Source of the DNA: Gemmatimonadota bacterium
Lineage (GTDB): Bacteria > Gemmatimonadota > Gemmatimonadetes > Longimicrobiales > Gaopeijiaceae
Reading direction: 5' to 3'
Length of the DNA: 64,000 bases
Assembly (NCBI GenBank): GCA_029262115.1
Contig: JAJCZZ010000101.1
Location: 62,001 to 126,000 of the forward strand
This document shows, one piece after another, positions 1-9,715 of the stretch (its first letter is position 1; every line of letters begins with the position of its first letter). A program made the translations under genes and the position numbers. Below the pieces are notes generated by a model. The model was not told the origin of the DNA and did not search any database. It saw only the letters and a list, made by a program, of their open reading frames with translations.

Positions 1-438
1 CATCGGGCCGACGGATGGCACGGCGTGGATACCCAGCGCCTGCGCTCCCTTCTCGAGTCGAGCTTCGGTCGGAAGCTCGCGGCCGACTACTTCGAGACGG
101 TGTCTCCCCGCCGGGTCTATTTCAGCGAACACTACCGGGCAGCCGTGGTCCTCACCCGGGAAGGCGACCTGACCTATATGGATAAGCTGGCCGTGGTGGA
201 GGATGCGCAGGGCGAAGGACTCGGCCGTGCACTGTGGGACGTCATGCGCGCCGAGAACTCGGGCCTCTTCTGGCGGTCGCGGCGAGGCAACCCGGTCGAC
301 GACTTCTACTTCCAGAACGCCGACGGGGCGAGCAAGGATGCGGAGTGGACCGTCTTCTGGTACGGGATCGATGCGTGGGACGACGTTGGACGGGCCGTCG
401 CCCACGCGCTCGGGCGGAGGCCGACCTTCCTGGCCTGA
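1..438 (+). CDS. C-terminal acetyltransferase domain of N-acetylglutamate kinase/synthase (5' end outside window)
   Basis: The reading frame is open from the first base, so the gene starts upstream of the window. The visible protein matches the NAT (DUF619) domain found at the C-terminus of vertebrate-like N-acetylglutamate synthases and bacterial ArgB/ArgA fusions. It has a LLESSFGRKL start to the domain, YMDKLAVVEDAQGEGLGRAL as the acetyl-CoA pyrophosphate-binding loop, and the typical LFWRSRRGNPVDDFYF and FWYGID signatures. This domain transfers acetyl from acetyl-CoA to glutamate in arginine biosynthesis. A GTG at 25 could start a stand-alone version, but homology to the linker begins before it, so a fusion to an upstream kinase domain is more likely. 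Confidence 0.85.
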   Translation, partial: HRADGWHGVDTQRLRSLLESSFGRKLAADYFETVSPRRVYFSEHYRAAVVLTREGDLTYMDKLAVVEDAQGEGLGRALWDVMRAENSGLFWRSRRGNPVDDFYFQNADGASKDAEWTVFWYGIDAWDDVGRAVAHALGRRPTFLA

Positions 439-612
439 GCTCCGACCGGTGGCGGGTGCCCGCTGCGACACCCGGGCGCTGTCACATTGGCTCTACGTAG
501 GGTTCCCGATGGAGTACGTGCGGGTATCGCACGAGGTTTTTGGCGTGACGCGAGGCGCCCGGTGGGTGGTGTCTCGGCGCTCCGCCCCCACCCCCCCCGC
601 GGGAGGAACCAC

Positions 613-1263
613 GTGGCCGCCTCTACATCGTACGTCGTGCCCAACACCATCATCGGCCTCCGGGTCGTCTTCGCCTTCGTTGCGGTCTGGCTCCTCCGTA
701 CGGGTTCGGTGCTGGCCGGCGGGATCGGGGTCGGCCTGATCGTCGTCACCATCGCCATGGACGGTCTCGACGGGTATGCGGCGCGTCGCCTGGGTCTGGC
801 ATCGCCGCTGGGCGCCGTGCTGGACATCACGGCCGACCGGATTGTCGAGCACGTGTTCTGGATCGCGTTCGCGGTTGCCGGTGTGGTCCCGCTGTGGGTA
901 CCCCTGATCGTGGTGACCCGGAGCTTGCTCGTCGACGCCGCTCGGGGAATGGCGTTCGCCCGTGGCAAGACTCCGTTCGGCCGGTCGACGATGATGCGCT
1001 CCTCGCTCACCCGGTTCCTGACCGGGTCACGGCTGATGCGGAATGCATACGGGGGTGTGAAGACCGCGGCTTTCGTCCTCCTTGCGCTGACGGTGGTGAT
1101 CGGGACGCATCCGGTGGTCGCTCCCTCGGCCAACCTCGCCGTGGTGATGGCGGTGGCCTTGTGCCTCGTGCGTGGTGTTCCGGTGTTGGTGGACAGCCGT
1201 GACTTTATTGCCGCGGCCGGTCAGCCAGGCGGGAACACCGGGAGCACGTCGCACCGGCGGTAG
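613..1263 (+). CDS. CDP-alcohol phosphatidyltransferase family membrane protein
   Basis: A 216-residue integral membrane protein that makes phospholipid head groups by displacing CMP from a CDP-alcohol. The full family motif D-x2-DG-x2-AR-x8-G-x3-D-x3-D is present, beginning MDGLDGYAAR and ending with the two metal-binding aspartates in GAVLDITAD. Hydrophobic segments surround it. The GTG at 613 is chosen because GGGAGG lies just upstream (601-606); a longer frame reaches 487 but the extra residues are low-complexity. The substrate (glycerol-phosphate, inositol or other) cannot be read from the motif. The gene stands alone in a run of same-strand genes. Confidence 0.85.
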   Translation: MAASTSYVVPNTIIGLRVVFAFVAVWLLRTGSVLAGGIGVGLIVVTIAMDGLDGYAARRLGLASPLGAVLDITADRIVEHVFWIAFAVAGVVPLWVPLIVVTRSLLVDAARGMAFARGKTPFGRSTMMRSSLTRFLTGSRLMRNAYGGVKTAAFVLLALTVVIGTHPVVAPSANLAVVMAVALCLVRGVPVLVDSRDFIAAAGQPGGNTGSTSHRR

Positions 1264-1430
1264 CGAGGAAGCGGCCTCAACTGGAGGGGAGAGACGCACG
1301 CCGGCGCCCGTCTGGACCGAAGTTTGCGTAACGGCGGCGTAACCAATTCGTTCTGATCGACCGTTCTGGAGGGAGCAGCGGTGCCTCCGGCTCCGGTCGG
1401 TCGCGATTCCCCGGCCGGAGACGCTTCGCG

Positions 1431-3059
1431 GTGTGGAGAAAAATCGGTCGAGCCGCACACGGTCTGGTCGCCGGATTGGTGGCCGGCTCGATACTCACGC
1501 TCGGAGCCATGGTCGGCCGGGCCCGCTTCCTGGACCATTACCTCCACGGACCGGAAGACCTGCTGGGCCCGATGGCCCTCCCAGTCGTCGCCCTACCGCT
1601 GATCGGTGGCTGGCTGGGGTGGAAGCGACCCCGCTTGATGGGGCGGGCGATCCTGGGCGCGGTGCTCGGCCTGGCCCTCGGGTCCGTTCTCGGCATCGCC
1701 ATCGGGCGGATCGTTTCGGACCCGAGTGGTGTTTGGGCGGGTGGTGTAATGGCGGCCGCACTGGGTCTGCTGGTCGGCTCCGTCGGCTCCTACATTCGGG
1801 CGGTGCGCTCGGACTGGTGGGAGGGGACCGAGAACTCCCCCGTGGAGCCGGGCGCCACCCGCGCCGCCAGGTGGGCCGGCGCTGCGCTCGTTCTCGGCGT
1901 CGTTGCGTCGGCCTGGTGGGCGCCAGGCGTCACCCCCGCCCCGATCGCCATCGCTGACGAACTCGGGCGTCCCGATCCCTCCAGCGTCGAGAGCGTGCTG
2001 TTCTTGCTCGGAGACGCGGGCGAAGCGCTTCCCGGCGAGTCGCCGTTGCTCGCACGGCTACGGGAAGACGTCGAATGGTGGGCAGACGCGATGGCCAGCG
2101 ACTCCAGCGTCGCGCTGGTCGCGCTCGGCGATCTGATCTACCCGGCAGGTATGAGCGACACCACCAGTCTCGATCGGGGCGCTGACACCCTGCGCATGCG
2201 TGCGCAGATCGACGTCGCGAACGGTCCGGTGGCCCGAGAACGCGGCGTTCGCACTCTGCTGCTCGCGGGCAACCACGACTGGGGAGAGCACCCGGGGTAC
2301 GGTGGGGTCTTCCACCTCGAGCTCCTTTCCGAGTTCCTGGACGCCCATGTCGAAGAGGGCTGGAACGTCGCCCTACGCCCTGCCGCCGGGACCGGGGGTC
2401 CTGGCGTATTCGATATGGGCGAGCACCTCCGGCTCATCCTCCTCGACTCCGCGTGGTGGCTGCTGGGCGCGGATCCGGAGGAAAAGAGCCGGCTCATCGA
2501 TGCGCTCCGCGACGCGATGGAAGGCGCGGACGGCCGGCGAGTCGTTCTCGCGGCGCATCATCCCTTCGAGTCCGGCGGACCGCATGGAGCCCTCGTCACC
2601 TTTGCCGGCCTCAGCGGCTTCCGCATGATCGCATCCAAGAGCGGGGCCATGTTGCAGGACCTGCACTCCGGCCCCTACCGCCGCTTGCGGGCCGGTCTGA
2701 GGGAGGTGTTCACTCAGGTCGGACCTCCCGATCTGTTCGCGGGCGGTCACGAGCACTCGATGCAGGTGCTCGAGGGTGTCAACCGTCTAGACCCCCCGAC
2801 GATTCTCGTGTCCGGGTCGGGAAGCAAGCTGACTCCCGTGGGCGATGCGCCGGGCATGCTCATCGGGCGGGCCGAGCCGGGCTACGCCCGCCTGCTGGTC
2901 ATGCGCGACGGCTCGATGCGCATGTACGTGGAAACCACGCCGGCGAAGTACCTTCGTTGTGGCGACGACCAAAGTCGCGCGGCGTGCCTCACCGAGGGCG
3001 CGGATGCCTTTCGGACCGTCTGGTCCGGTGAACTCCCGCATCCGGAGGACAAGCCGTGA
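1431..3059 (+). CDS. Membrane-anchored calcineurin-like metallophosphoesterase
   Basis: A 542-residue protein. Roughly the first 165 residues hold about five hydrophobic helices, and the rest is a metallophosphoesterase domain probably facing the periplasm. The metal-binding blocks appear in order: LLGDAGEA, ALGDLIYPAG, LLAGNHDWG (GNHD), AAHHPFESGG and AGGHEHSMQ (GHxH). Such enzymes hydrolyse phosphomono- or diesters with a two-metal centre. The first block has GDAG rather than the usual GDxH, so one metal ligand differs from the textbook motif, as in acid-phosphatase-like subgroups. The start is GTG at 1431 with GGAG about ten bases upstream. Substrate unknown. Confidence 0.8.
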   Translation: MWRKIGRAAHGLVAGLVAGSILTLGAMVGRARFLDHYLHGPEDLLGPMALPVVALPLIGGWLGWKRPRLMGRAILGAVLGLALGSVLGIAIGRIVSDPSGVWAGGVMAAALGLLVGSVGSYIRAVRSDWWEGTENSPVEPGATRAARWAGAALVLGVVASAWWAPGVTPAPIAIADELGRPDPSSVESVLFLLGDAGEALPGESPLLARLREDVEWWADAMASDSSVALVALGDLIYPAGMSDTTSLDRGADTLRMRAQIDVANGPVARERGVRTLLLAGNHDWGEHPGYGGVFHLELLSEFLDAHVEEGWNVALRPAAGTGGPGVFDMGEHLRLILLDSAWWLLGADPEEKSRLIDALRDAMEGADGRRVVLAAHHPFESGGPHGALVTFAGLSGFRMIASKSGAMLQDLHSGPYRRLRAGLREVFTQVGPPDLFAGGHEHSMQVLEGVNRLDPPTILVSGSGSKLTPVGDAPGMLIGRAEPGYARLLVMRDGSMRMYVETTPAKYLRCGDDQSRAACLTEGADAFRTVWSGELPHPEDKP

Positions 3060-3220
3060 GCCCGCGAAACGATCGGACCCGCATGTCCGACATGCCGATC
3101 GGAGACTCAGGCGTTCGCTGGTCACGCTGAGCGTCCTGGTGTCGGTGGCCGTCTCTTCTCTTCTCTGGTGATGGTCGGGAAGGGCCTCTTGTCGGCGGCT
3201 GTGGGAATCGTCGCGACCCT

Positions 3221-5203
3221 CTACTCCAGATACGTGTAGCCGTCCAGGCCATCGTCGAGAAAGCGGCGCATGCTCACCCCTTCCTCGAGAGTGATGCGCT
3301 TCTTGGCCACGGCGGACTCGATCTCTCGGCGCATGGAGCGGCGGATGGCGGCCGGATCGAACTGGACATAGCGCAGGACATCCCGGACGGTATCCCCTTC
3401 GACCACTTCCTCCAGGTACCAGCCACCGTCCTCGTCCAGAACGACATGCACCGCGTGGGTATCGCCGAACAGGTTGTGCAGGTCGCCGAGTGTCTCCTGA
3501 TAGGCGCCGGTCAGGAACACGCCCATGTAGTACGGCTCGTACTCGACGGCGGGACCGCCATTCGTACCCTGGGGAATCAGGGCGTGGAGCGGCAGGGTCT
3601 GCTCGGCGCCGTGCTGGCCGGCGAACCGCTCGACCTTGCCGTCCGAGTCGCATGTGATGTCGGCCAGCGTGCCTCGCCGCGTCGGCTCCTCGTCGAGTCG
3701 GTGGATCGGCATGATCGGGAAGATCTGATCGATGCCCCACGAGTCGATCAACGATTGGAAGAGGCTGAAGTTGGAGAAGTACAGGTCGGCCAGCCGGTCG
3801 CGAAGGTCATGGAACTCCTCGGGGAGTTCGTCGGAGTGCGCCTGCAGTACCCGGTTGCCGATGGCCCAGTAGAGCTCCTCGCACGCGGCCCGGGCCGTAA
3901 TGGTCATGTAGCCGAGGTTGAAGAGGCTCATGGCTTCCCCGAGGGCGTGCTCGGCGTCGTGGTAGACCTCGACGGGATCGCATGTCTCCTCGAACAGCCG
4001 GCCATAGGCGTCTTCCAGGTCGAGGAGGGGCTGTGGGACGTCGGCTTCGTCGACCTCGGTCAGCGCTTTTCGCACGAGTTCCTGGTCAGGTTCCTCCGGA
4101 AAAACGCGGCTGCCGACGACCTGAAACACGAGCAGGCCCGAGTGGGCTACGAGCGATCGCCCCGACTCCGTCACGATATGGGGGTGGGCGACCCCGACGT
4201 CGTCGCAGATGGAGCGGACCCGGTAGATGATGTCGGCCGCGTACTGCTCCACCGAATAATTCACCGAGGAGTCGGATGCCGACTGCGACCCGTCGTAGTC
4301 GACGCCCATGCCCCCGCCGAGGTCCAGGATGCCCATGGGGGCACCGAGCTTCACCAACTCACAGTACATCTGGGTCAACTCGCTGACCGCGAATTTGACC
4401 GTACGGATGTCGTAGATCTGCGATCCGATGTGGCAGTGGAGCATCTGGAGGCCTTCGAGCAATTCTTCACGTCGCAGGTACTCGACGGACGACAGGATCT
4501 GACTCACCGAAAGACCGAACTTCCCGCGGATGCCGCCCGACCCGGCCCATCTCCCCACGCCCCCTGACGCGAGTTTGGCGCGGATGCCGAAGCGGGGCGT
4601 CACGTCGTGGGCCCGGGCCGCCCGCACGAGTAGCTCCAGCTCGGAGGGCTGCTCGGCTACCGGCAGGATCTTCCGACCCATCTTGGCGGCGAGGATGGCC
4701 GTCTCGATGAACTCCTCGTCCTTGAAGCCGTTGCAGATGAGGGGCATGTCCGGAACGCCCGCGGTCAACGCGAGTCCCGCCAGGAGTTCGGGCTTGGAGC
4801 CGACCTCCAGTCCGAACCCCAGCCGCTGGCCGGCATCGCGCACTTCTTCGCAGATGTGCCGTTGCTGATTGACCTTGATCGGGTAGACGCACGTATATCC
4901 GCCCTGGTACTCGGCGGCGGTGATGGCGTCGTCGAACGCGGTCCGGATATGGGCCATCCGGTGCTCGAGGACCCCGGAGAAGCGGAGGACCACAGGCGGC
5001 GTGAGGTGGCGGGTCGCCAGCCCCTCGACCACATCCAGAAGGTCGATCGCGTCCGCGGGATCACCCTTGGGATGGACCACCACCGTCCCGCGATCGGAGA
5101 TCCCGAAGTACGGGCTACCCCAGTTGGCGAGGCCGTACAACTCCGCCGCGGTGGTCGCGCTCCACGGAGCGGTGGCATGCGGGCGTTCGGGTGGTACGGA
5201 CAT
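3221..5203 (-). CDS. speA: Biosynthetic arginine decarboxylase
   Basis: About 660 residues, the usual SpeA length. It converts arginine to agmatine with PLP, the first step of the agmatine route to putrescine and spermidine. Visible signatures are YPIKVNQQ with the PLP-binding lysine, CHIGSQIYDIRT, the glycine-rich LDLGGGMGVDYDGS, VTESGRSLVAH, and the ITCDSDGK block containing the catalytic cysteine donated across the dimer. The ATG at 5203 is preferred over an upstream TTG at 5254 because homology starts a few residues after it. The gene diverges from the M14 peptidase, so both promoters must lie in 5204-5407. No other polyamine gene is next to it. Confidence 0.93.
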   Translation of the reverse strand: MSVPPERPHATAPWSATTAAELYGLANWGSPYFGISDRGTVVVHPKGDPADAIDLLDVVEGLATRHLTPPVVLRFSGVLEHRMAHIRTAFDDAITAAEYQGGYTCVYPIKVNQQRHICEEVRDAGQRLGFGLEVGSKPELLAGLALTAGVPDMPLICNGFKDEEFIETAILAAKMGRKILPVAEQPSELELLVRAARAHDVTPRFGIRAKLASGGVGRWAGSGGIRGKFGLSVSQILSSVEYLRREELLEGLQMLHCHIGSQIYDIRTVKFAVSELTQMYCELVKLGAPMGILDLGGGMGVDYDGSQSASDSSVNYSVEQYAADIIYRVRSICDDVGVAHPHIVTESGRSLVAHSGLLVFQVVGSRVFPEEPDQELVRKALTEVDEADVPQPLLDLEDAYGRLFEETCDPVEVYHDAEHALGEAMSLFNLGYMTITARAACEELYWAIGNRVLQAHSDELPEEFHDLRDRLADLYFSNFSLFQSLIDSWGIDQIFPIMPIHRLDEEPTRRGTLADITCDSDGKVERFAGQHGAEQTLPLHALIPQGTNGGPAVEYEPYYMGVFLTGAYQETLGDLHNLFGDTHAVHVVLDEDGGWYLEEVVEGDTVRDVLRYVQFDPAAIRRSMRREIESAVAKKRITLEEGVSMRRFLDDGLDGYTYLE

Positions 5204-5407
5204 GGGCGATCGGTACGCAGGGGCGGAGGACGATCCTTCAGCGGAGGCGCACAAGACTCATAGACCGACCGAAGGGGGACAAGTAGGAGGGCCGAAGCGA
5301 TCGACCGTCGCGGGGTCGGCGAGTCGGGCGGGGGTGGCCCAGGTGCCTGTCGCTTCACACCTTTCGGGCGTTCGCAGGACCCCGGTCCCACGGATGTCAC
5401 CCACACG
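5204..5407. other. Divergent intergenic region between speA and the M14 peptidase
   Basis: About 200 bases separate the two divergent start codons and must hold both promoters. I see no convincing sigma-70 hexamers, riboswitch fold or long inverted repeat here; the sequence is as GC-rich as the flanking genes. Confidence 0.4.
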
Positions 5408-8182
5408 ATGAGACGGTCCCGCCCAATGCGTCGATCCTACGCCACCCTCGACCGCCCGTTCCAGGCGGTCCTCACGACCGTGCTCGCCGCCGCTCTCATG
5501 GCGGGGCCCGCCCTCGGCCAGAGTGTCCCGACGCCCGAATCCGTGCTCGGGTTTCCCATCGGCGCGGACTTTCGGCTGGCCACGTACGAGGAGTCGCTGC
5601 AGTACTTCCAACGTCTGGACGCGGCGTCCGACCGGGTGGAACTGCGGCAGGTCGGCGAGACCAGCATGGGGCGTCCGTGGTATCTGGCCCTGATCTCCTC
5701 GGCCGAGAACCTCCGCAACGTCGACCGGTACCGTGACATCGCGCTCCGTCTCGCCGACCCGGGTGACATGAACCCCGAGGAGGCACGCCGATTGGCCCGC
5801 GAGGGCAAGGCCGTCGTGCATATCGACGGCGGACTCCACGCCACGGAGGCCGCGCACGCGCAGCATTCGATCCAACTCGCTTACGACCTGGTGACCGGAG
5901 ACGACGATCCGGAGATCGCCCGGATCCTGGACGACGTGATCCTCATCCTGTGGTTCAGCATCAACCCCGACGGCCAGACCATGGTGTCGGACTGGTACGA
6001 ATCGAACGTGGGCACGCCGTTCGAGGTGGCGTCGACCCCCTTCCTGTACCAGAAGTACATCGGTCACGACAACAACCGTGACGGCTACATGATCAACCAG
6101 ATCGAGTCACGCGTCGTGACCCGGGTGACGCGGGAGTGGGAGCCGCAGATCATGTACAACCACCACCAGACCGCGCCCTTTCCCGCGCGCATCTGGATCC
6201 CGCCGTTCGCGGAGCCGATCAGCCCACACGTCCACCCGCTGATGTGGCGTACGGTCAACCTGATGGGCATGGCCATGGCCCAGGCGCTCGAGGAGCGTGG
6301 TCAGACCGGAGCGGTCCATATGGGGTCGGGCTTCGACAACTGGTACCCCGGCTTCATGGACCACGCGAACAACTTCCACAACGTGGCGTCGTTCCTGACC
6401 GAGACCGGCCTGTACCGGTACGCGACCCCGCATTTCTACACGGTCAATGACTTCCCGTCCTCCGCGCGTGAACTGCGGCCCCAGTCTCTGTACGCCTCGC
6501 CGTGGGAGGGCGGGTGGTGGAGGATCCGCGACGCGATCGACTACATGATCACGGCCAGCGTCTCCGTGCTCGACGTCGCGGCCAAGTACAAGACCGACTT
6601 GCTGTACAACCGGTACCAGGCGGCCCGGGACGTCGCGGCGGAGTATCGGGACGGACCGCCATACGGCTACTTCATCCCGCAGGATCAGGTCGATCCGGTC
6701 GCCGCCGCGGAAATGCTACGCCGCCTTGCGTTCAACGACATTGAGGTGCGGCAGTTGACCCGGCCCGTCACCGCCGACGGGGTCACGCACCCGGAAGGCA
6801 CCTGGGTCGTGTTGATGGATCAGCCGAACGCCAACTTCGCGCGCCAACTCTTCGAGGTTCAGAGCTACCCGGATCTCCGCGAATACCCCGAGGGCCCGCC
6901 CGAGCAGCCGTATGACGTGTCCGGGTGGACGCTACCGTACCAGTTCCACGTCCGCGTGGTGGAAGCGCGGTCCCCCCTTGGAGCCGACCTCCGCGGTGCC
7001 GCGGGCGAGCTGCTGGCGGACCCGCTCCCGTGGAACGCCGCCGGAGACGCTGAGCCCTTCGATTCGCCGCCGGACGTCGGCTTCGACACGCATCCGAACG
7101 CTCGAGCCATCGTTCCCCTTCCAGGACGCGTACGGGGCGGTGGCGGGGCGCTCCTCCTCGATCCGGCCGAGAACAACGGCTACAGGGCGTTGAACCGCGC
7201 CTGGGAGTCCGGCGGGCGGGTCTCCTTCCTCGCGGGCGCGGTGGGCGACAGCGGGTCGGCCGGGACGTCGGGTCGCTGGGCGATCTCGGGACTATCAGGA
7301 AGCGCCCGCAACGCCATGGTCGAAGAACTGCACCTCCAGGCGAGTGGTGGAAGTGCCGACGGGGTGGCCATGAGTCGGCCGCGGGTCGGGCTTTACCGGC
7401 CCTGGAACGCGTCGATGGACGAGGGTTGGACGCGGTGGGTCATGGAGATGTACGACTTCGACTTCACGAGCCTCTACAATGCGGACGTCCGGGCCGGCGA
7501 CCTGAACGGTCGGTACGACGTGATCGTGATGGCCGACATCGGCGCCGGGGCGATCCTCGACGGCTTCGAGGAGGGCTCCGTGCCCGCCCGCTACGCGGGT
7601 GGAATCGGCGCCGAAGGCGTCCGCGAGTTGGACGCCTTCGTCCGTCAGGGAGGCACGTTGGTCACGCTGAACAACTCGAGCCGGTTCGCCGTCGACCAGC
7701 TGCACCTGCCGGTTCGAAACGTGGTCGAGGATGTCGATCGGGACGAGTACTTCGCCGGCGGTGCCATCATCCAACTCCACGTGGACCCGTCCCATCCGGT
7801 CATGAGCGGGATGCCGGAGCGTGCCGCGGTCTTCGTCGGGAACAGCCCGGTGTTCACCGTGGAAGACGATTTCCGGGGGCGCGTTCTGGCGAAGTATCCG
7901 GAAAATGGCTCTCCCCTTCTGTCGGGGTACTTCCTCGGGGAGGAGTACGTGCACGGGTACGCCGCGGCGCTCGACGTTGCGCATGGAGATGGGCGGGTGG
8001 TGCTGCTGGGCATGAAGCCGCAATGGCGCGGGCAGCCGTTCGGAACGTTCAAGGTTCTGTTCAACGCAGCGCTGTACACGCGGGCCGTAGCCGGGAGCAC
8101 TCCCGAGACCTCGGTGTTCTGGACCGCACCCGTCGAACCGGAGGAACCCGAGGGGGGTGGCGAGGCGCGGAGTCGTCGATGA
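5408..8182 (+). CDS. Secreted M14-family zinc carboxypeptidase
   Basis: A 924-residue exported protein with a signal peptide ending near residue 38 (hydrophobic AVLTTVLAAALMAGPALGQ). The M14 domain carries the HxxE zinc motif (GGLHATEAAHAQ), a NPDGQT block corresponding to the substrate-binding region, HDNNRDGY, YNHHQTAPFPAR and TETGLYRY late in the domain. The family removes C-terminal or gamma-linked amino acids from peptides. The C-terminal third resembles a class I glutamine-amidotransferase-like fold, an arrangement common in large M14 proteins of Bacteroidota and Gemmatimonadota. It probably acts in the periplasm or outside the cell on scavenged protein. An in-frame ATG at 5426 is an alternative start. 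Confidence 0.85.
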   Translation: MRRSRPMRRSYATLDRPFQAVLTTVLAAALMAGPALGQSVPTPESVLGFPIGADFRLATYEESLQYFQRLDAASDRVELRQVGETSMGRPWYLALISSAENLRNVDRYRDIALRLADPGDMNPEEARRLAREGKAVVHIDGGLHATEAAHAQHSIQLAYDLVTGDDDPEIARILDDVILILWFSINPDGQTMVSDWYESNVGTPFEVASTPFLYQKYIGHDNNRDGYMINQIESRVVTRVTREWEPQIMYNHHQTAPFPARIWIPPFAEPISPHVHPLMWRTVNLMGMAMAQALEERGQTGAVHMGSGFDNWYPGFMDHANNFHNVASFLTETGLYRYATPHFYTVNDFPSSARELRPQSLYASPWEGGWWRIRDAIDYMITASVSVLDVAAKYKTDLLYNRYQAARDVAAEYRDGPPYGYFIPQDQVDPVAAAEMLRRLAFNDIEVRQLTRPVTADGVTHPEGTWVVLMDQPNANFARQLFEVQSYPDLREYPEGPPEQPYDVSGWTLPYQFHVRVVEARSPLGADLRGAAGELLADPLPWNAAGDAEPFDSPPDVGFDTHPNARAIVPLPGRVRGGGGALLLDPAENNGYRALNRAWESGGRVSFLAGAVGDSGSAGTSGRWAISGLSGSARNAMVEELHLQASGGSADGVAMSRPRVGLYRPWNASMDEGWTRWVMEMYDFDFTSLYNADVRAGDLNGRYDVIVMADIGAGAILDGFEEGSVPARYAGGIGAEGVRELDAFVRQGGTLVTLNNSSRFAVDQLHLPVRNVVEDVDRDEYFAGGAIIQLHVDPSHPVMSGMPERAAVFVGNSPVFTVEDDFRGRVLAKYPENGSPLLSGYFLGEEYVHGYAAALDVAHGDGRVVLLGMKPQWRGQPFGTFKVLFNAALYTRAVAGSTPETSVFWTAPVEPEEPEGGGEARSRR

Positions 8183-8285
8183 TCCGCGAGGTCGGGGAGT
8201 GGATCGGCGCGTCGGCCGCGGGACGCGACATCGGAGAGTGGAGGGCTTTGAACCCAGTGACGACGGGGAGGGGTAGGGATCGGGT

Positions 8286-9059
8286 ATGATGGCAATGACG
8301 CCGTGGGTCCAGCGACTTCTGATCGCCAACGTGGTGATGTTCTTCCTCGCGGCACCTGGGTCCGCGCTCTACAACCAGCTCTGGCTGTACCCGCCGTGGA
8401 TCCTCCAGCGGCCGTGGACGCCCCTCAGCTACATGTTTCTTCACGCGGGGCTGGGCCACCTCTTCTTCAACATGATCGGGCTCTTCTTCTTCGGGCCCCG
8501 GCTCGAAGATCGACTAGGCGGCAAGGGTTTTCTCTGGCTCTACTTCCTGTCCGGCCTCGGCGGCGCCGCGCTCAGCCTCGTGTTCGCGCGCCAGTATCCC
8601 GTGGTCGGAGCGTCGGCGGCCGTCTACGGCGTCGTCCTGGGCTTTGCCCTCTACTGGCCCCAGGAGCGGATCTACATCTGGGGAATTCTACCGGTCAAAG
8701 CGTGGCTGCTGGCGACCTTCATGGTGCTCGGCTCGCTCTACTCCGGAATCACCGGGTCGCAGTCGGGCACCGCGCACTTCGCCCACCTTGGCGGTCTCGT
8801 GTTCGGCTTCGCCTACCTCAAGTGGGCGGAGCACCGGAAGGGCGCCGCGGTGCGCACGTTCAAGAAGTCGATGCGACCTCCGGGGAGTAGCGCACCCGCA
8901 CCTCTGGCCAAGGCTCGCTGGAAGGGCATCGACGTCTCCACTCTCCATGAAATCAACCGGGAGGAGGTCGTACGCCTTCTGGCCAAGGTGGAGGCCGGGG
9001 GCACGGGGAACCTCACGGACTCCGAACGGGAGTACCTCGACCGGATGGCCGCGCGGTAG
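8286..9059 (+). CDS. Rhomboid family intramembrane serine protease
   Basis: A 257-residue protein with six predicted hydrophobic helices. It cleaves substrate transmembrane helices inside the bilayer. The catalytic serine lies in VGASAAVYG and the histidine in FAHLGGLVFGF; the HxxxN motif of helix 2 is present in LGHLFFNMIG. The residue after the serine is Ala where most rhomboids have Gly (GxSG), a tolerated variant. A soluble C-terminal tail of about 70 residues ends the protein. The start at 8286 follows a G-rich Shine-Dalgarno stretch (GGGGAGGGG). Eleven bases separate it from the yigZ-like gene, suggesting co-transcription. Confidence 0.88.
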   Translation: MMAMTPWVQRLLIANVVMFFLAAPGSALYNQLWLYPPWILQRPWTPLSYMFLHAGLGHLFFNMIGLFFFGPRLEDRLGGKGFLWLYFLSGLGGAALSLVFARQYPVVGASAAVYGVVLGFALYWPQERIYIWGILPVKAWLLATFMVLGSLYSGITGSQSGTAHFAHLGGLVFGFAYLKWAEHRKGAAVRTFKKSMRPPGSSAPAPLAKARWKGIDVSTLHEINREEVVRLLAKVEAGGTGNLTDSEREYLDRMAAR

Positions 9060-9069
9060 AGACCACCGC

Positions 9070-9690
9070 ATGAGCGGACACGCCCCGTTTCCGGTCCCCG
9101 CGCGCGTATGCCGTGTGGAAGAGACGATTCGACGCAGCCGATTCATCACGACCGCGGCGCGGGCGCCGGACGCCGAGGCCGCTCACTCCTTCGTGGCGAG
9201 CGTCCGGGACGAATTTCCGGATGCCACCCACAACTGCTGGGCGTTCGTCGCGGGCCCGCCCGGAAACACCGCACACATCGGCATGAGCGACGATGGGGAG
9301 CCCCACGGCACGGCTGGGAAGCCGATGCTCACCGCACTGCTGCATTCGGGCGTCGGCGAGGTCGTTGCGGTCTGCACGCGGTACTACGGAGGAGTCAAAC
9401 TCGGCATGGGCGGGCTGGCCCGCGCCTACGCCGCGGGCGTTAACCTCGTGCTGGAGGGTCTGCCCACCGAGATGAAGGTCCAGCGGACCCGGCTCCGGGT
9501 GACTGTCGGATATGCGGACGTGGACGGCCTTCAGCGGTTGCTGGCGGACCGGGAAGTCATCGTCCAGGACGAGCTGTTCGGGGCGGATGTGGTCTACACG
9601 TGCCTGGTGGCGACCGCCGACCTCTCGGTGTTCTCGACGGACGTGGCCGATCTGACGCGTGGGCAGGGGCGGGTGGAGGAGGTGGGGTGA
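9070..9690 (+). CDS. yigZ: YigZ/IMPACT family protein
   Basis: A 206-residue protein of the UPF0029/IMPACT family. The N-terminal domain contains the family signature (RSRFITTAA, DATHNCWAF, SDDGEPHGTAGKPML, RYYGGVKLGMGGLARAY), followed by a smaller ferredoxin-like C-terminal domain. Bacterial members have been linked to ribosome- or RNA-related roles, but their biochemical activity is not settled. The ATG at 9070 sits ten bases after the rhomboid stop codon, so the two genes are probably one transcript. Confidence 0.88.
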   Translation: MSGHAPFPVPARVCRVEETIRRSRFITTAARAPDAEAAHSFVASVRDEFPDATHNCWAFVAGPPGNTAHIGMSDDGEPHGTAGKPMLTALLHSGVGEVVAVCTRYYGGVKLGMGGLARAYAAGVNLVLEGLPTEMKVQRTRLRVTVGYADVDGLQRLLADREVIVQDELFGADVVYTCLVATADLSVFSTDVADLTRGQGRVEEVG

Positions 9691-9715
9691 GGAGACGCGG
9701 GGTCGGCCTCCGCTA

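Noticed and set aside
3446-4567. A 373-codon open frame antisense to speA
   Set aside because: speA is unmistakable on the minus strand and the antisense product has no domain.
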